A DNA stretch of 64,000 nt. Source: Phaseolus vulgaris (taxonomy: Eukaryota > Streptophyta > Magnoliopsida > Fabales > Fabaceae). Below the pieces are notes generated by a model that was given only the letters and a program-made list of their open reading frames with translations, was not told where the DNA came from and searched no databases. The DNA is taken from assembly GCF_000499845.2 (NCBI RefSeq), contig NC_023758.2, positions 19,420,034 to 19,484,033 on the forward strand, written 5' to 3'. Shown here in pieces: positions 10,693-23,146 of the stretch. The stretch's first letter is position 1, and each line of letters starts with the position of its first letter. Made by a program: the position numbers and the translations under genes.

Positions 10693-12974
10693 ATCATTCT
10701 CTGAAACACCCTTGATTGCTTCGTCTTTTTCCTTGAGCGCTCTCGCGTTTCCCTCTACAAACTCCATAACTTTCATCCTACTTGATCAAAAGGTACGAAC
10801 TTTAACCATTGATCACCCTTATTTATCGATTTTGATGCTTGATAACTGCTTGTGATTGTTTAAACTCCTTGCATTTAAGCTCTCTTTGTTGTTCTTTGTT
10901 CCTTTGTTCTTTCAGGTTTTCTTTGATGGAGTTTTTCTGGGTTTTCACTGAGTTACGCCACAACCCCTTTCTGAACCTTCGTTTCCTTCTTTTTCTTGTT
11001 TTCTAACTTTTTTAGACATGGCTCGAACGAAAACGACATCCAACCCTCCACCCCAAGTACATTACAAAGTCTTGTACCCCTTGGCCTCTACGGAGCTTCT
11101 CGGCGAGACCTCTACCCTCACCTCTAGCGAGGATGTGAGGAAACATAGGGACAGAGAGCCTGACTGTGTAGGGCGTGTCTTCGGGCATGAGAGCGACACT
11201 TATGTTTCCGTTCGACCCTGTACTAAGGGAGTACCCGTGTGCTTCGACGAACGGACTAGCAATGGAGAACCCTACCTTTTCCTGTACCAAACTGTGTGCG
11301 TCTCCCCCTCACTGGCTTCGAGAGGGTATTGTTGACAGAAATCAACATGGCCCTCGCTCAACTGCATCCCAACAGCTGGGCCTTCATGAGAGCCTTGTCA
11401 ATTCTGTGCAACCACTTTAGGCATCCTCTTTGTGTGGATGTCTTCCTCCATTTTTTCGAGGCTAAAAGTCCGGGGAAGAATCTCTAGGTGAGTTTCATTG
11501 GTGTGGCAGGGAGAGTTCTCCTCACGCTGTTCCAACAATCTTATAAGGGCTTCAAAGGGAAGTTCTTCAGAGTGTGTTGCACCGACCACGATCGCATCCT
11601 CTTGGATGGCTTCCCACTCTACTGGGTGAGGAAGTTAGGGTACAAGAAACCCAGGACTCTTGAGGAACTAACTCCTTATGATCGCGAATTCTGTTAGGTC
11701 CTTGCTAGCTTGGGAGCGGTGTTCAACATTGTCCAACTGATCAAGCATGAGTATGATGTTGAGGCCCTCAAGGGCTACATTGGTATCGTCTTCACCCTGT
11801 CTTGCTTGGTTGTGCCTGTTACCGTACTATTATGCTTGTACATTCTGCCTCTTTATATTCGTATGTTTACTCTCGTGTTCTGGATTTCTAACCTCTTGTA
11901 TTCTGAAATTTGTACATAAGGATGGTGTTAAAGGAGGAGAAACGGGTCAAGCTGGCTGATGCCCTTACTCACCGTCAAGGGGTGTCTGGGGCTGTGGGCA
12001 CCTCTACTCCTCACACCTTTGTCTCTGCCACTGCTGCACCCTGCCCTAGTCCTTCCACTCCTATTGTCGCGGTCCCTCTTGCCGCTGCCCAAGCATCACC
12101 CGCTCCACCTCCCTGTTAGAGAAGGGTAGTGGAGATCGAATTTGATGAGGACTTCGCTGAGGGGTCGGTCTTCAAGAGGCTTAGGCCTATGACGGCGACG
12201 ACCTCCCACTCCTCCACTGCTGGTCGCCCGACATCGCTCCAAGACCAAACGCCAAACGCTTCCTCGCCCCCTAGCCTCTTCGCGCTTGAAGATGGTGGTG
12301 AGAGCGCCCCTACAGCCTCATCCGCCCTCGAACTGTCTGATGTCCTGCAACATGCCCTCAAAGGCTTCCAACTAGGGGTGACGGAGAACTCGGATGAGAC
12401 CGCGGCGAGGGAAAGGCTGGGTCTCAAATTTAGCACTCTCCTTGCTTAATCCAACACCCTCATAACTAGGATTGAGGCGAGGGTGGCACTGATAGAGGCC
12501 AAAGCTAAGGAGGAAACGAACCTGCTGGCCCATGCTTTCACTACCCGCGAGACTTCCCTGAAGCAGGAGTTGACTAGCCTCCGCCAAGCTGAAAAGAACC
12601 TCTCCAAACGAATTCATGATAAGAGCCAAGAGGCTATCGAGCTGAAGGCAAAAATCCTACCCCTGCGAACCCGGGCCATCGAGTTGGAAGAGGCGACTGA
12701 GGTATCTAAAGCCAAGATGGCGAGGCTTGAAGATAGGTCCACCAATCAAGAAGTGCAACTGGGTCATGTAGAGGCCGAGCTCCTTCAACAAGCCGAGAGG
12801 TTCAAAAAGGTTGAGGCTAAGCTGACCGAGGATGTTGTTGATGCTTATGTCGCGGGGTTCGAGGACGCCCTTGCTCAGGTTGCCTGTGCGTACCCCGAGA
12901 TGGACGCCTCACCCTTCGCAGCGTCAAACCGTGTTGTAGACGGGCAGATCATTCCAAGGGCTCCTCCTTCTTAG
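10684..12974 (+). pseudogene. Antisense gene of Tat element A ('putative gypsy type transposon' family)
   Basis: Runs opposite to its element. A leader intron (GTACG at 10,793 to AG at 11,015) precedes the ATG at 11,018. The first coding part (11,018-11,782) shows the conserved block LHPNSWAF(M)RAL, VDVFLHFFEAKSPG and GVAGRVLLTLFQQSYKG, as in Pfam 'putative gypsy type transposon'. A coding intron runs from a GTATCG donor at about 11,783 to an AG near 11,921. The second part (to 12,974) is a Ser/Pro/Thr-rich linker and a long coiled coil (12,480-12,830), ending VVDGQIIPRAPPS. Damage: a frameshift near 11,300 and stops at about 11,487, 11,697, 12,117 and 12,447. Comparison with copies B and C shows the exon order is the same. 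Its molecular role is unknown. Confidence 0.72.
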
Positions 12975-13460
12975 CTTGTACTTGGTTACAAATGAACAAT
13001 TTCTATTATTCGCTTGTAACTTACTTGCTCGGATGCTTAACTGCTTTAACTTCCTTGATCTTGATTTGACCAAAAATTTCTCTTTTATCTTACTCAACTG
13101 TTAACTTGTGGTGCCTGGCACCACGATGCTTCTACTAGCACCTTTGGTACCCTGCCCTTGCTGTATAAAGCTAAATGGGCGTTTAACTGTAAATTAGGTC
13201 GTGCATCCTTGACGTTCTCACTCGAGGGGGGAGGTGTTCTCTACGAACCTACCCTTCCACTCACAAGACTTCTAACGCAAGGGAAACGATTCCTTAACTG
13301 GCCTCAGCTTCGCTCAAGGGAGAGGAGGATTTATCTGGTGAACTATTTTGTTCAACCTCGGTGTTCTCACTCGAGGGGGGAGGCGTTCTCTACAAACTTA
13401 TCCTTCCACTCACAAGACCTCTAACGCAAGGGAAACAAGTTCTTAACTGCATTGAACAAA
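12975..13460. repeat. Repeat zone between pol remnant and antisense gene, element A
   Basis: Noncoding. Two direct copies of a 90-base unit start at 13,213 and 13,364 (GTTCTCACTCGAGGGGGGAG ... CTAACGCAAGGGAAAC). It sits where elements B and C have their own, unrelated tandem repeats. Confidence 0.65.
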
Positions 13461-14290
13461 CTCGGACGGGACAACCATGCGCCTCATTAGTGCGCACCTT
13501 TCTGGGTTCGCTTCCATACCACGCTCAGTGAGCAAGAAACCCAGAAACTTCCTTGCTTCTGTTCCGAACACACGTTTATTGGGGTCCAGCTTCAGCCTGT
13601 ACTTAGCTATCATCGTAAATAGATCTTCTAAGTTAGCTCGGTGTCGTTCCTTTGCTCTCTGGTGGACAGGTCGAACCTTGGCACTTCGATCCTGCGCCGT
13701 TTGGTCGAGGGTGCTGCCAAGCTTGGAGACCTTTCCTTCAATCTCTCTTTCCCCTGCATTGCCAACCGGTTCAGGTCGGCTCTCCCAGGTGATCTTTGCG
13801 CGGACGATCTCTACTTTGACCCAGGCGATTTCGGTGTGATTGATCTCAGGCTGGACGACCTCCTCTGAGTGCGGTGGGCGCATAGTGACCATGAATACCC
13901 ATCTCTTCGTTTTGAGGTTGATCTCATAACACCTCTTGGCCTCCTTCTGGTCTAACTTGATGGTAATCACTTTTCCCGCCAAGTCAGGAAGCTTCATCTT
14001 CATGTGCCTCGTCGACGGCACCGCCCTCAACCTATTCAGCATAGGTCTACCCAGCAGCATGTTATTAACGGAGGGGGCATTGATGACGAGATACCTGATG
14101 TTCTCCTTACGGGACGCATTACCATTCGTGAAGGTGGTTCTCAACTCTAACTGCCCACGCACCTCCACCTGGTCTCCCGCGAAACCGTACAGGCAGCCAG
14201 TGTAGGGCCTTAGCATGTCAGGAGACAACTGCAACTTGTTGAAAGTCATTTAGAACATTACGTCTGCCGAGCTTCCTTGATCCACTATTA
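13443..14290 (-). pseudogene. Tat family A protease with a scrap of reverse transcriptase
   Basis: On the minus strand the retropepsin core VDQGSS is followed by LRPYTGCLYGF, LRTTFTNG, YLVINAPS and LLGRPMLNRL, the usual Tat protease order. It then reaches the linker and jumps to an RT scrap (LTTIAKYRLKL-type block and FLGFLLTERGMEANPE). Most of RT, both RNase H domains and integrase are missing. A stop lies between the active site and FNKLQL. At its upstream edge (near 14,290) it is joined directly to the gag capsid end, so late gag is deleted too. Confidence 0.75.
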
Positions 14291-14994
14291 CACGATGCAC
14301 AATGCCCTTTCTGAACGCGTGCACCATCATCGTTTCGTCCTTGATGTTCAATCTCACCACCTGTGCTCCGAAACGGTGAAGAAACTCCTTCAGGGACTCC
14401 CCCTGATATTATCTTATGTCAAAGAGATCATAAGAGATGGGTGGGGGCCCGATTCACGATGTACTGTGCTCTGAACAACTTAGTGAGTTGTGGGGACGAC
14501 GTCACGTGGCCATCAGGGAGGTTGATGAACCAATCCATTGTTGTTCCCACCAGGGTGTTCATGAACAGCTTGCATCTCACTGCATCGGAGCCCCCAACCA
14601 GCATCATCTACGTATGGAAAGTCGTGAGATGGGCCTCTGGGTCCTCCATACCAGTGAAGGTAACTTTGGACCCTACAAACGTGGCTAGTATTACGACATC
14701 CTTGATCTCTTGCTAGAACGGCATCGAAAACTCCCTGGACAGCGTCTCGGGTTCTTGATCTTCCTCCTCGCGTTCGCCTGCCTGATTTTGCAGATCCCTG
14801 CACAATTCCTCATTCGATCGGCTCAGTTCTTCGTTTGTTGCCCGCGACACAGCCAAATCAGCCTGGATGCGTTCTTGGTTTGCTCTTGACGCAACCACTT
14901 CTTCTTGAAGGGCCTGCATTGTTTCCATAACCTGTTGCAGGGTGAGGCTTTCACCCCCGTTTGGTGCAACAGATCCCTGCCTCGTATTTCTCAT
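14291..14994 (-). pseudogene. Tat family A gag (copy 2)
   Basis: Begins MRNTRQGS at 14,994 and matches the gag at 9421-10,036 closely, including the coiled coil and the capsid block. It runs past the empty AAGAG target site at about 14,430 into the capsid end before the deletion to protease. Minus-strand CTAG at about 14,713 introduces a stop. Confidence 0.78.
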
Positions 14995-15062
14995 CTTCTC
15001 GATCTTTCTGGTTCTTGCTGGTGGGACAATGTTTTGTATCGTGCCCCATGGTGGACGCCAAA

Positions 15063-15968
15063 TGTTCATGCCGGTTGACCGAAAATGTCTTTGTGCGTCT
15101 ACGACAATCTCACGCCCAAAAATCCCTACATTCACTCGTGCTTTCCTTCCGATTGAACACTTGAAAACACAAAGATAAAGGGTGCCCTAGAGGCCGTTTG
15201 CACTCCGACGCTCAAGTCAATCTTAGGGCTAGGAAACACCAAAACTGTTAAGCGTAAAGCTCTATGTAATTGTGTGTGTTAAGCGGTGCAAATGAATAGC
15301 GCACCTTACTATGTTTGTTACTTCCCTTTATATAGCCTAGGATTTCCACTGTTTCCATTACCCAAAATAGGCTTCCAGAGGGGGTGGGCCCTAGAGCCTC
15401 TGTTACCCACTCTTAGGATAACCTAGCGCGTGGGGTTCCCTAACTGGAGTGCAACCTCTGACAGAATGACCACCTGGATGCCTCCTCGTGCACCTGATCT
15501 CTGGGGTCACCCGTCTTGGGAGCACCCTAGCTGTTCACGTGCCATGCATGCAACTCACCGCTGGAACGTGACCCTCACAGGTCGTATCCTTTCTAGTGGC
15601 TATATACTTGTGTTACGCCTAAACGCGTCATCCACTCCACACGCATGCACTCTCGTGACCTAGGCTTCTCCCTTACTGATAACTGGTATGTGGTATGAGA
15701 TCCACCTCTCGTGGCCCAGCTCTGCTGTTCGAGTCCCCGATGTCCGACCTCTCCACACTGCCTAGTGGCACGTCGGTAAATCTTGGTGACCGATGTCTGA
15801 CCACACTTTGGTTCCTTGACGCACGTGCCTCGCGAAACACTGACCCACGTTGCTCGTGGGATCTCGCTTACGTGACCCCAACATTACTAGTGGTCAACGA
15901 CGCCCGAGAAGTGGTTGAGTAGCCCGGAATCCTAACCACCCACCGAGTGGTTCGGTTGTTCCAGTACA
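15063..15968 (-). repeat. Family A LTR, full length, 5' LTR on the minus strand
   Basis: 906 bases, minus strand TGTACTGGAACAACC...GAACA. The primer site (15,062-15,045, TTTGGCGTCCACCATGG) follows and leads into gag. TATATAAA lies at 15,334-15,327. It contains the 441-base LTR at 10,041 plus about 430 extra bases between GACCAC and CTAGTGGTCAACGACG. Plain AT-rich DNA follows it at 15,969. Confidence 0.8.
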
Positions 15969-16581
15969 AAAATGTTTTATTTATTTTATCTCTCATATTT
16001 AGTTTTTTCATTTCATATTTTTATTGTTGCTTTTCAATCCATCCGCATATTCACGAGTGAAATTCGTAATGGACACTAAATCGAAATGCATAATAAATAT
16101 ATGTGAATATATTATTTTAATTACGATTTAAGATTTAGAGTATAAACATCAATATTTTAATTATTCGTGTGAATACACTTTAAGTATTGCTAGTAAATTT
16201 TAGTTATACTTTGGTATTATTTATTTATTTTGTTTTTTAAAAATATCAAATTTATTTGTATTAATATTTTAGTATATAATTTTATTTGAATTGTAATTTT
16301 TATGTGAGTTTATATTTTAAAGATCTGTTTTAAATTAATTAATTAAAATTAAAAAGGATAAATATTTTTAAAAAACTTTATTACCAATGCAAAATAACTT
16401 AGTTTTTTTTTAATTTGATTAATTTAAAATATGTTTTGTAATAATGAAATAAAATATTAAAAATAATAATACTATATAACCACGTTTAAAATGTTTAAAT
16501 TATGTGAATATTTTTAATTATATAACTTAATTAAAATAAATTATAATAATTTATTTAAATAATAATGAAGAAAAAGGTTAG

Positions 16582-16629
<48 letters not shown>

Positions 16630-18558
16630 GTATATGTATATGTATATAATGAATTTTTTGGGTCGAAATAAGCCATGGTATACATTTTTGAGTGGAAGAC
16701 TTTGTTTCCTACATCCTATAATTACTAATTGCACCCTATACAAAGGGAAGTAGATTTATACATACTTTCTCGTGCAACGCATGCTATCACGATCTATACC
16801 TGCATTCTTCATTCCACACTGTGAAGTTAGTAGTGAAATCAATTTTAGTACAAGATGTTCACTTATAGATCTTAAATACAAGATCTTGCATTAAAATCAC
16901 ATTGAAGATTTACAACATGGAAGATGAATTTTTGCAGAGGAACTCTCAAGATTTCCAGAAAAATATATTTTTAAAATAAAAAGCAGATCAGATAAATACA
17001 ATGAAACAGGTAATAGAATAGAAAAAAAAAAACTATATATACATGTGTGGGCGGTGGGTGAGAGCGTTAAGGTGTGTGTGAGTGGAGGGATGTTGGTGCG
17101 ATTCGGGAGAGGGTTGAGGGATCGTGGTGGAGGGTATATATATATATATAACTTTTTCCTTTATGAGAAATTCCCTCCCTTGTAAAAATGTTTAGTTAAA
17201 AAATATAATTCCTGACAATGTTAGAATTGTGGAAATGATATTTAAATAGTGACATCATACACGTGTTACAATTTATATAACATTTTTTTTTCTCTGTTAC
17301 ATCATTTATTAGTTTACAATTTTCTCTTAAAAATTGTTATACAATTTGTTGGAAGTAACATTTATCTTTAGAATATTCATACAAAATATAGAAATTTAAC
17401 ATTTTCAATCGAAAATTTTAGAAAACTAATTTTTGTATTTGCATAGAAATTCCAAGAATAACAATATTTTTAGAGATATGATAAAGGAATATAAGAAGAA
17501 ACAGAAGTTTTAAAAATCTCTGAATGAATTTTAAGTACTTTAAATCATAAAATTTAAAATGTAAAAAAATTAAAATTCTTCCTATTTTTTCTCTCCCGCC
17601 AGTGTCGTTTCATCTCTATTATATTTTAACTCCTTGCTTTTCTCTTTTCTCAAATAAACATGTCAATATTATTATATTGGCACATTATTAATATTTAATA
17701 TTAATTTTGAAAAAGTATAAACTATACATACAATTTAGCCGATATCTAATTTTATAAAATCTAAAATTAAATTTTAATTTTGAAATATGTATTTAAATAA
17801 TAAATTTTACATATAGAAAAAGAAAATTATTTTACCCAGATTAAAAATTTTGACATAAAAATTATGAATTAATTATCCAGATAATATAATGTGACAGTCC
17901 ATAATTGGAAGAAAATAGTGTACTCTGAATCAAGTCGTCCATTTAATAATGTTTGGAATTGATACAAGACTAGCAGTCATACTAGGCAATACAGAATTGC
18001 TATGCTTTAGTCTGTGTACCAGAACCAAACTTTCCAAAAGGTTTTTAAAACTAACCAATTTCGGAAGATTCTAAATTTTGTTTTCATGACCAACAGTTGA
18101 AAATATATTTTAAATTATTCTGAAAACATTATTCTACAATTAAACATTATATTATGAGATGTTTCACAGTAATTAATCTGGAATGTGAAAAATAAATTCC
18201 AAATTATATTCTAAATGATTTCAAAATTTTCATTCCAAAATATACAGCATTTTATGAAATTCGAAGTCCGGTTGAAAAATAGTTGAAATTGCAGTCCATG
18301 GTGTGAACATTTGTATGAAATCTAAATAAAGTAAAATTAGAAGAATGATGATGAGAAGATGGGTGGAGTGCATGAAAATGGAACTGCAATAGACAAACAA
18401 ATTAATATTTCCAAAAGCATTCTCATATCGCACTGTAAAATCTTTAAAATGAACAATTGAAGAGATCCCACATTTTTACTACATACAAAATCACGTCATC
18501 TATTCATTCCACATCTTTTCCTCATATATAATGACAAGAAGCTAAAATGACTCTGTGC
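15969..18558. other. AT-rich intergenic DNA with microsatellites
   Basis: No gene seen. A TA microsatellite (about 16,586-16,622) passes into TATATG units (to about 16,645), and a shorter TA run is at 17,132-17,147. The apparent Ile-Tyr repeat proteins here are translations of that microsatellite. The right end (about 18,480-18,558) should hold the 3' untranslated region of the VAMP gene. Confidence 0.65.
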
Positions 18559-21500
18559 TTAATTTTTTCCACAATTGAACCCACGGCAAACAGAGAGGAC
18601 TATTATGAGGATCAGGGCTATCAAAATTGCCAACACAATCAGCTTTACCTTCATGTTTTGCAGCCACATTTTTCTACGGATTTTGGTCCCAGAATTCCTG
18701 AAGTCTTGTGCCTGCCTCAAAAAATGGCGAAAAGTAAACAGGAAGCAAAAACAGTTCATTTTTAAAATACCAATAATATGTTTTATTCCGTTTCGATCTC
18801 CACCCTTTTTCTTTTGAGGTGGAGAGGTGGGGTAGATCTTACCAGGTACAGGATCAAAGCAAATAGCAGTTTATAATAAATAAATAAAAAAATAGCCCAC
18901 AAGATAAGAAAACATTCATTTATGATCTTGAAGCATGGAAGAAAGTCCTGAGTTCAAGACCTTTGAAATACAATACAATACAAATAACAGGCAGATATGT
19001 ATGACATACTAACCTGGTGATGAAGATTTTCAGTCTTGTCTACCAGAAGCTCTATCTTTTCCCCTCTGTCCAGAACCTACATAAATTACGACATGTTAAC
19101 ATAACCTCCATACATATCCTTCTGCATTACATAATCCAATCAAAGGTATTGCATTGCAAAAAACTGACTACTTTATCTTTCCCTTTACTTATTTTCTGCT
19201 TATATGTATCGGGTTTAATCTCTGATTTTCCGTACATGTTATAACTTATATCATAATGGCATAGAAATTAGAAAAGGCACAGAACACTCCATTTTTTAAA
19301 TGCACAATTTACGTATGCAGAGGAATAAGCAATTGGTAGTTGTTGAAGGGATTAACTACTACAAATCCACGAATAAATGATATGATTATGTTGTAAAGGA
19401 ACTAACATGGTAGATTCTTATTGGATAAAAAATGTGTCTTTCCTCTCCAACATGATCACATCCTGTTTCTCTCCAAATTTCAATTTTTGTGCCTTCAAAA
19501 CTTTACTGAAATATAGATTACAAACTAAGCGTTTGGAACTGGTGTCATCGTAGGTATTACAAGATCAATGATAGAGCAGTGTTCTAATTACAGTACAATA
19601 AAACAAAGAAAAACTGGCAGAGGCTGATGGAAACAAAGAGAAACAAGAAAAGGAATGGAATGCCACCCTGCCCATAGGCCAAAGCTTTCCAATAATACCC
19701 TTCACAGATTTAACAAATCCCCCTCCTCCCACTCTCCCATTGATATCCCCCTCTCTTCCTTGCTTCTCACACACTTCTCCAATGTCTAGCTGCCACCTAT
19801 CCATTCTGTTCACTCCTTCCCTTCCCCCAAAAAGGATTTCTCAGACGTTATATCCTTCATTTCATGCTTCCCCTCTGGTAAAAAAGAACTATAATTGGAG
19901 GCCTATCAAAGAGTCTAGCTTTCAGTCAAACTAATTTTATTCACTTTAAGAAAGTAATAGGCTAATAGTCTCAAGGAATTTAGAATAGAAAAAAAGAATA
20001 CACATGTCAAAATCCTGCTTCAAAAGGATTATAGAATCATCAGTAAACCAGAGGTAGGACATGGTCCTTACAAATAGAGAACCCCTTTGCCCAACTTCTT
20101 GACGTCCACAAAAGAAAGCCCATGGCTCACTAATCACAATCCAAGAAAGATCGCTAGAGATATCTGCATTTAGGTTCTCAATCTAGAACTGAAGTACTTC
20201 CCATTCACAAAACTTCATGTATAAAAAGTTTAACTTCCCAGAACATACGGCTCCTCATAGTCAACTTCACACTCAACTACATATTTTTTCCTTCTATAAC
20301 ATCATCCACTACTTCATTTTCTATTAAACCATAAAATTTTAAATTCATTTGCAAATGAAGACGTTTTGATTCTTTGAATTGGTGTCTGATAAAAAAGTGA
20401 GCACTAAAATATGACAACCAATATGGGAAATGAGGTTCAACGTGAAAAGGGGATGGAGAACCTACTAAGTTCAAATCTTCTTAGCTCATCTTTGGCTTCA
20501 CTTTGGATGAACCTTCCTTTTCCCCTTAGATAGCCAACTATTTGTATATCAATAAAAACCCCATTCATCTTTCAACTTTATATTCATAAAATTTCAAGGT
20601 TTCAAATATGAATCCTAGTTCATTTGCTTTTTCTTCCTTTCAAAAGTTTGGTGGTGAAAAGAAACTTTCATGTCTACCAGAAATAGTTCATATCTATCCT
20701 GGATAGTAGTGTGCAGCAACCAACTTCCAAACTGCTATGATAGGATAGTGGATAGCAAGATGACTGCTATACTGAAGTTTTTACATACAAGTTAAATATC
20801 CATATTAGATGTTAAATAATCTATACCAAACATAGACAAGCTCAAAAGTATAATATCTGGTACGATAACAGCCACAAATCATCACAACTTCTGGTACATT
20901 AATTATGGCTCACAAATTTCAATAACCATCCAAAAATGAACTGAAGATTATAGGGATGAAACTATCCTAGATCCCCATCTGATAAACCTAAACTGGACTT
21001 GTAGAAATATCAAGACTTTAGAACTTTAAAACAAATCATAATTCAAATTTTGTCATTTGTGAATACCAAATTATAGGATTTAAAGACACAATGAAAAATA
21101 GTTTGAAATATATTGTATTAAATGGTGAATAGTTCTCAATGTTAAAATTTTAAACTGGAACTTAACAAAATTCCCTTAACCATAAATCTCAACAAAATCA
21201 TTAGTCATAACCGAGTCTCACTATGAATCTATAGAGAAAGTAATACCTAAAAAAGTCAACATAAAACATAAACAACCACCTCAATTCACAAGTCATAATT
21301 CCTTGTGTTCCTACTAAATGGTGGTTCATCCTATGATACCACCCAATATTGAATGTGGGCATTGAACATTAATTACATTTGATGTGTAAGTGTTGCCTAT
21401 TTAAAGATATTTCATCAGGTAAGCATACAAAAGGAAGCATTCACTTCATGCATCAAATCATAATTATTCGAGTGATCCTAATAAGTGTCCCTATGTTTCT

Positions 21501-23053
21501 TCTTTGCCTTTGGAACCACATAATTGTGAATGAATGAAGCCTTACTTCAGAAATTTATTAGCTTAAAACATGTTATGTTTCTTTTCTTTTATCAAATAAA
21601 TTATGTACTTTACATAAAAGTTATTGTAAAAAAAAGAGTAAAACAGATAATAATGTCTTATTTTGTCCTAACCAACAAAAAATAATTCAAAACATTTTAG
21701 ATTAGATCCTATCATAATTTAGAATAAAATTGATTGGATGCTAAACAAAAAAAAATAAACTTCTGAGATTGGATCCAATAGTCTTTCTCATTAGATCTCA
21801 TATATTCCTGGAACAACCCCGTATGTGAAGATCCTACATGAAAACAAAGCAATGGCCTCTAATAATTTATAAAGGTGCAGTCGGTAATATTCATTAAGAG
21901 TTTAAGCTTATCTAAATTTGCATTTGCCTTTTTTTTATGAAAATTGACAAAATATAACAATGTGCTGATCTGTGGGAGTCGCCCTGGTTCATGCACATAT
22001 CACGGCAGTTCAAAGTCAGTTTATTTAGAACCGTGCCATTCTAAACACTCCATCCGCGATACAGCACGAGCACAATTCCGTATATTCAACAGAATGCTGG
22101 CCAGACTATTTTAACAGTGCCATACATGAGGTTTAAGTAGTCACACGTTAAGTTTTCCATAGTATTTATTATAAGAAAAATTCAAAACAAAACCACAAGT
22201 ATACTTTTCCCTCTAACACACAACTCTTGAACGTTCTCATTAGAACTAAACTTGACCTACAAAAGTTAATGCTAGATCTATTTAGTTTATATGTACACTG
22301 TTCTGAATGTGCATCTTTACCTTCTCAATGTTCTCCATCATGACACCTTTAACTTCAGAAACCTGAGCTTTCACCTTAGCAAGCTTGCTAATCTCTTCAG
22401 GGTGCTCAACACAGTACTGCATATGCTCCTTCAACTTGGACCTGCAGCAAGCACAAATCAGACCACGTAAGCCTTCCCCCAAGCAACACAAATCAAAATC
22501 ACAACAATCAGCCATTATGAAGCTCACGCAGCAGAAACTCAATACCCGAATTCCTTGTTCAGGCTGTTGGCGGCTGCTGTCGCCGCCTTCCCGCCGCCGT
22601 ACTTGGCAAGAAAATCATCCTTCACGCGCTCCAGAAAAGCCACAGGCACCTGTCTCCCAATCGACTCATCCGCAACAACACAATACGCTACACAAAGCGA
22701 GTGCAAGCGACAGATACTTTCAATTCAGCGTCGAGAACAATTCAGAGCAACATGAATTTCATTTCATTTCGTTTAATTTCAATTCATTTCACTAAAGAGC
22801 GTTTGTTCGAATTGAATTTCTGTTAAATCAATCAGCACGATAAGTACTCACTGAATCCGTTGTCGACTAGGTAATTGAAGGTGTGGCCGTCGCAGTTGTA
22901 GGTGAATTTATTGTTGGAGGCAGGGAGCTTCTGGAGGCACTGAAAAGCGATGGTGTTGAAGTTGCCGCTGAATTCAGTGTACTCGGCAAGAATCACGGTG
23001 CCGCGAGAGACGAACGCGTAGATCAGAGATCTCTGGTTCTGGTCGTGCCCCAT
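18559..23053 (-). CDS. VAMP72: VAMP72-type R-SNARE (vesicle-associated membrane protein), five exons
   Basis: An R-SNARE that drives fusion of secretory vesicles with the plasma membrane and cell plate, pairing with syntaxin and SNAP25-type partners. Exons are 23,053-22,852, 22,687-22,546, 22,441-22,321, 19,076-19,014 and 18,711-18,559, all with GT/AG borders and matching phases; they give 226 residues, the usual length. The longin domain is about 1-115 ([28 protein letters not shown]). The SNARE motif is about 125-185 with the zero-layer Arg in [11 protein letters not shown] (R159). A single membrane anchor is at about 198-218, with a short CRGFNCGKN tail. The start is the first ATG of the longin domain. 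Intron 3 is 3.2 kb. The product resembles Arabidopsis VAMP721/722; the exact member cannot be assigned. No break was found, so the gene looks functional. Confidence 0.95.
19077..22320 (-). other. Intron 3 of the VAMP72 gene (3.2 kb)
   Basis: AT-rich, no domain-bearing frame on either strand. A GC-richer patch at about 21,960-22,130 has no match I recognise. The intron separates the first half of the SNARE motif from the exon carrying the zero-layer Arg. Confidence 0.75.
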
Positions 23054-23089
23054 CTTCTTCTCCCAGATCTGTGTGCAGTGCGTACACCT

Positions 23090-23146
23090 TCACTCTCTTC
23101 TTTTTCTTTTCTTTTCCTTTCTTTTTCTTTTCCTTTCTTTTTAGAC
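23090..23146 (-). promoter_or_regulatory. GA-rich tract in the VAMP72 5' leader
   Basis: On the coding (minus) strand this is an uninterrupted purine-rich tract (GAAAAG and GGAAAAG units) 40-95 bases before the start codon. Such GA/CT tracts are common near plant transcription starts. No TATA box can be chosen with confidence. Confidence 0.4.

Noticed and set aside
16555..16753. Ile-Tyr repeat proteins on both strands
   Set aside because: They are translations of the TA/TATATG microsatellite.
18900..18975. B-box-like AGTTCAAGACC as a tRNA or SINE
   Set aside because: No A box at the right distance and no cloverleaf can be drawn.
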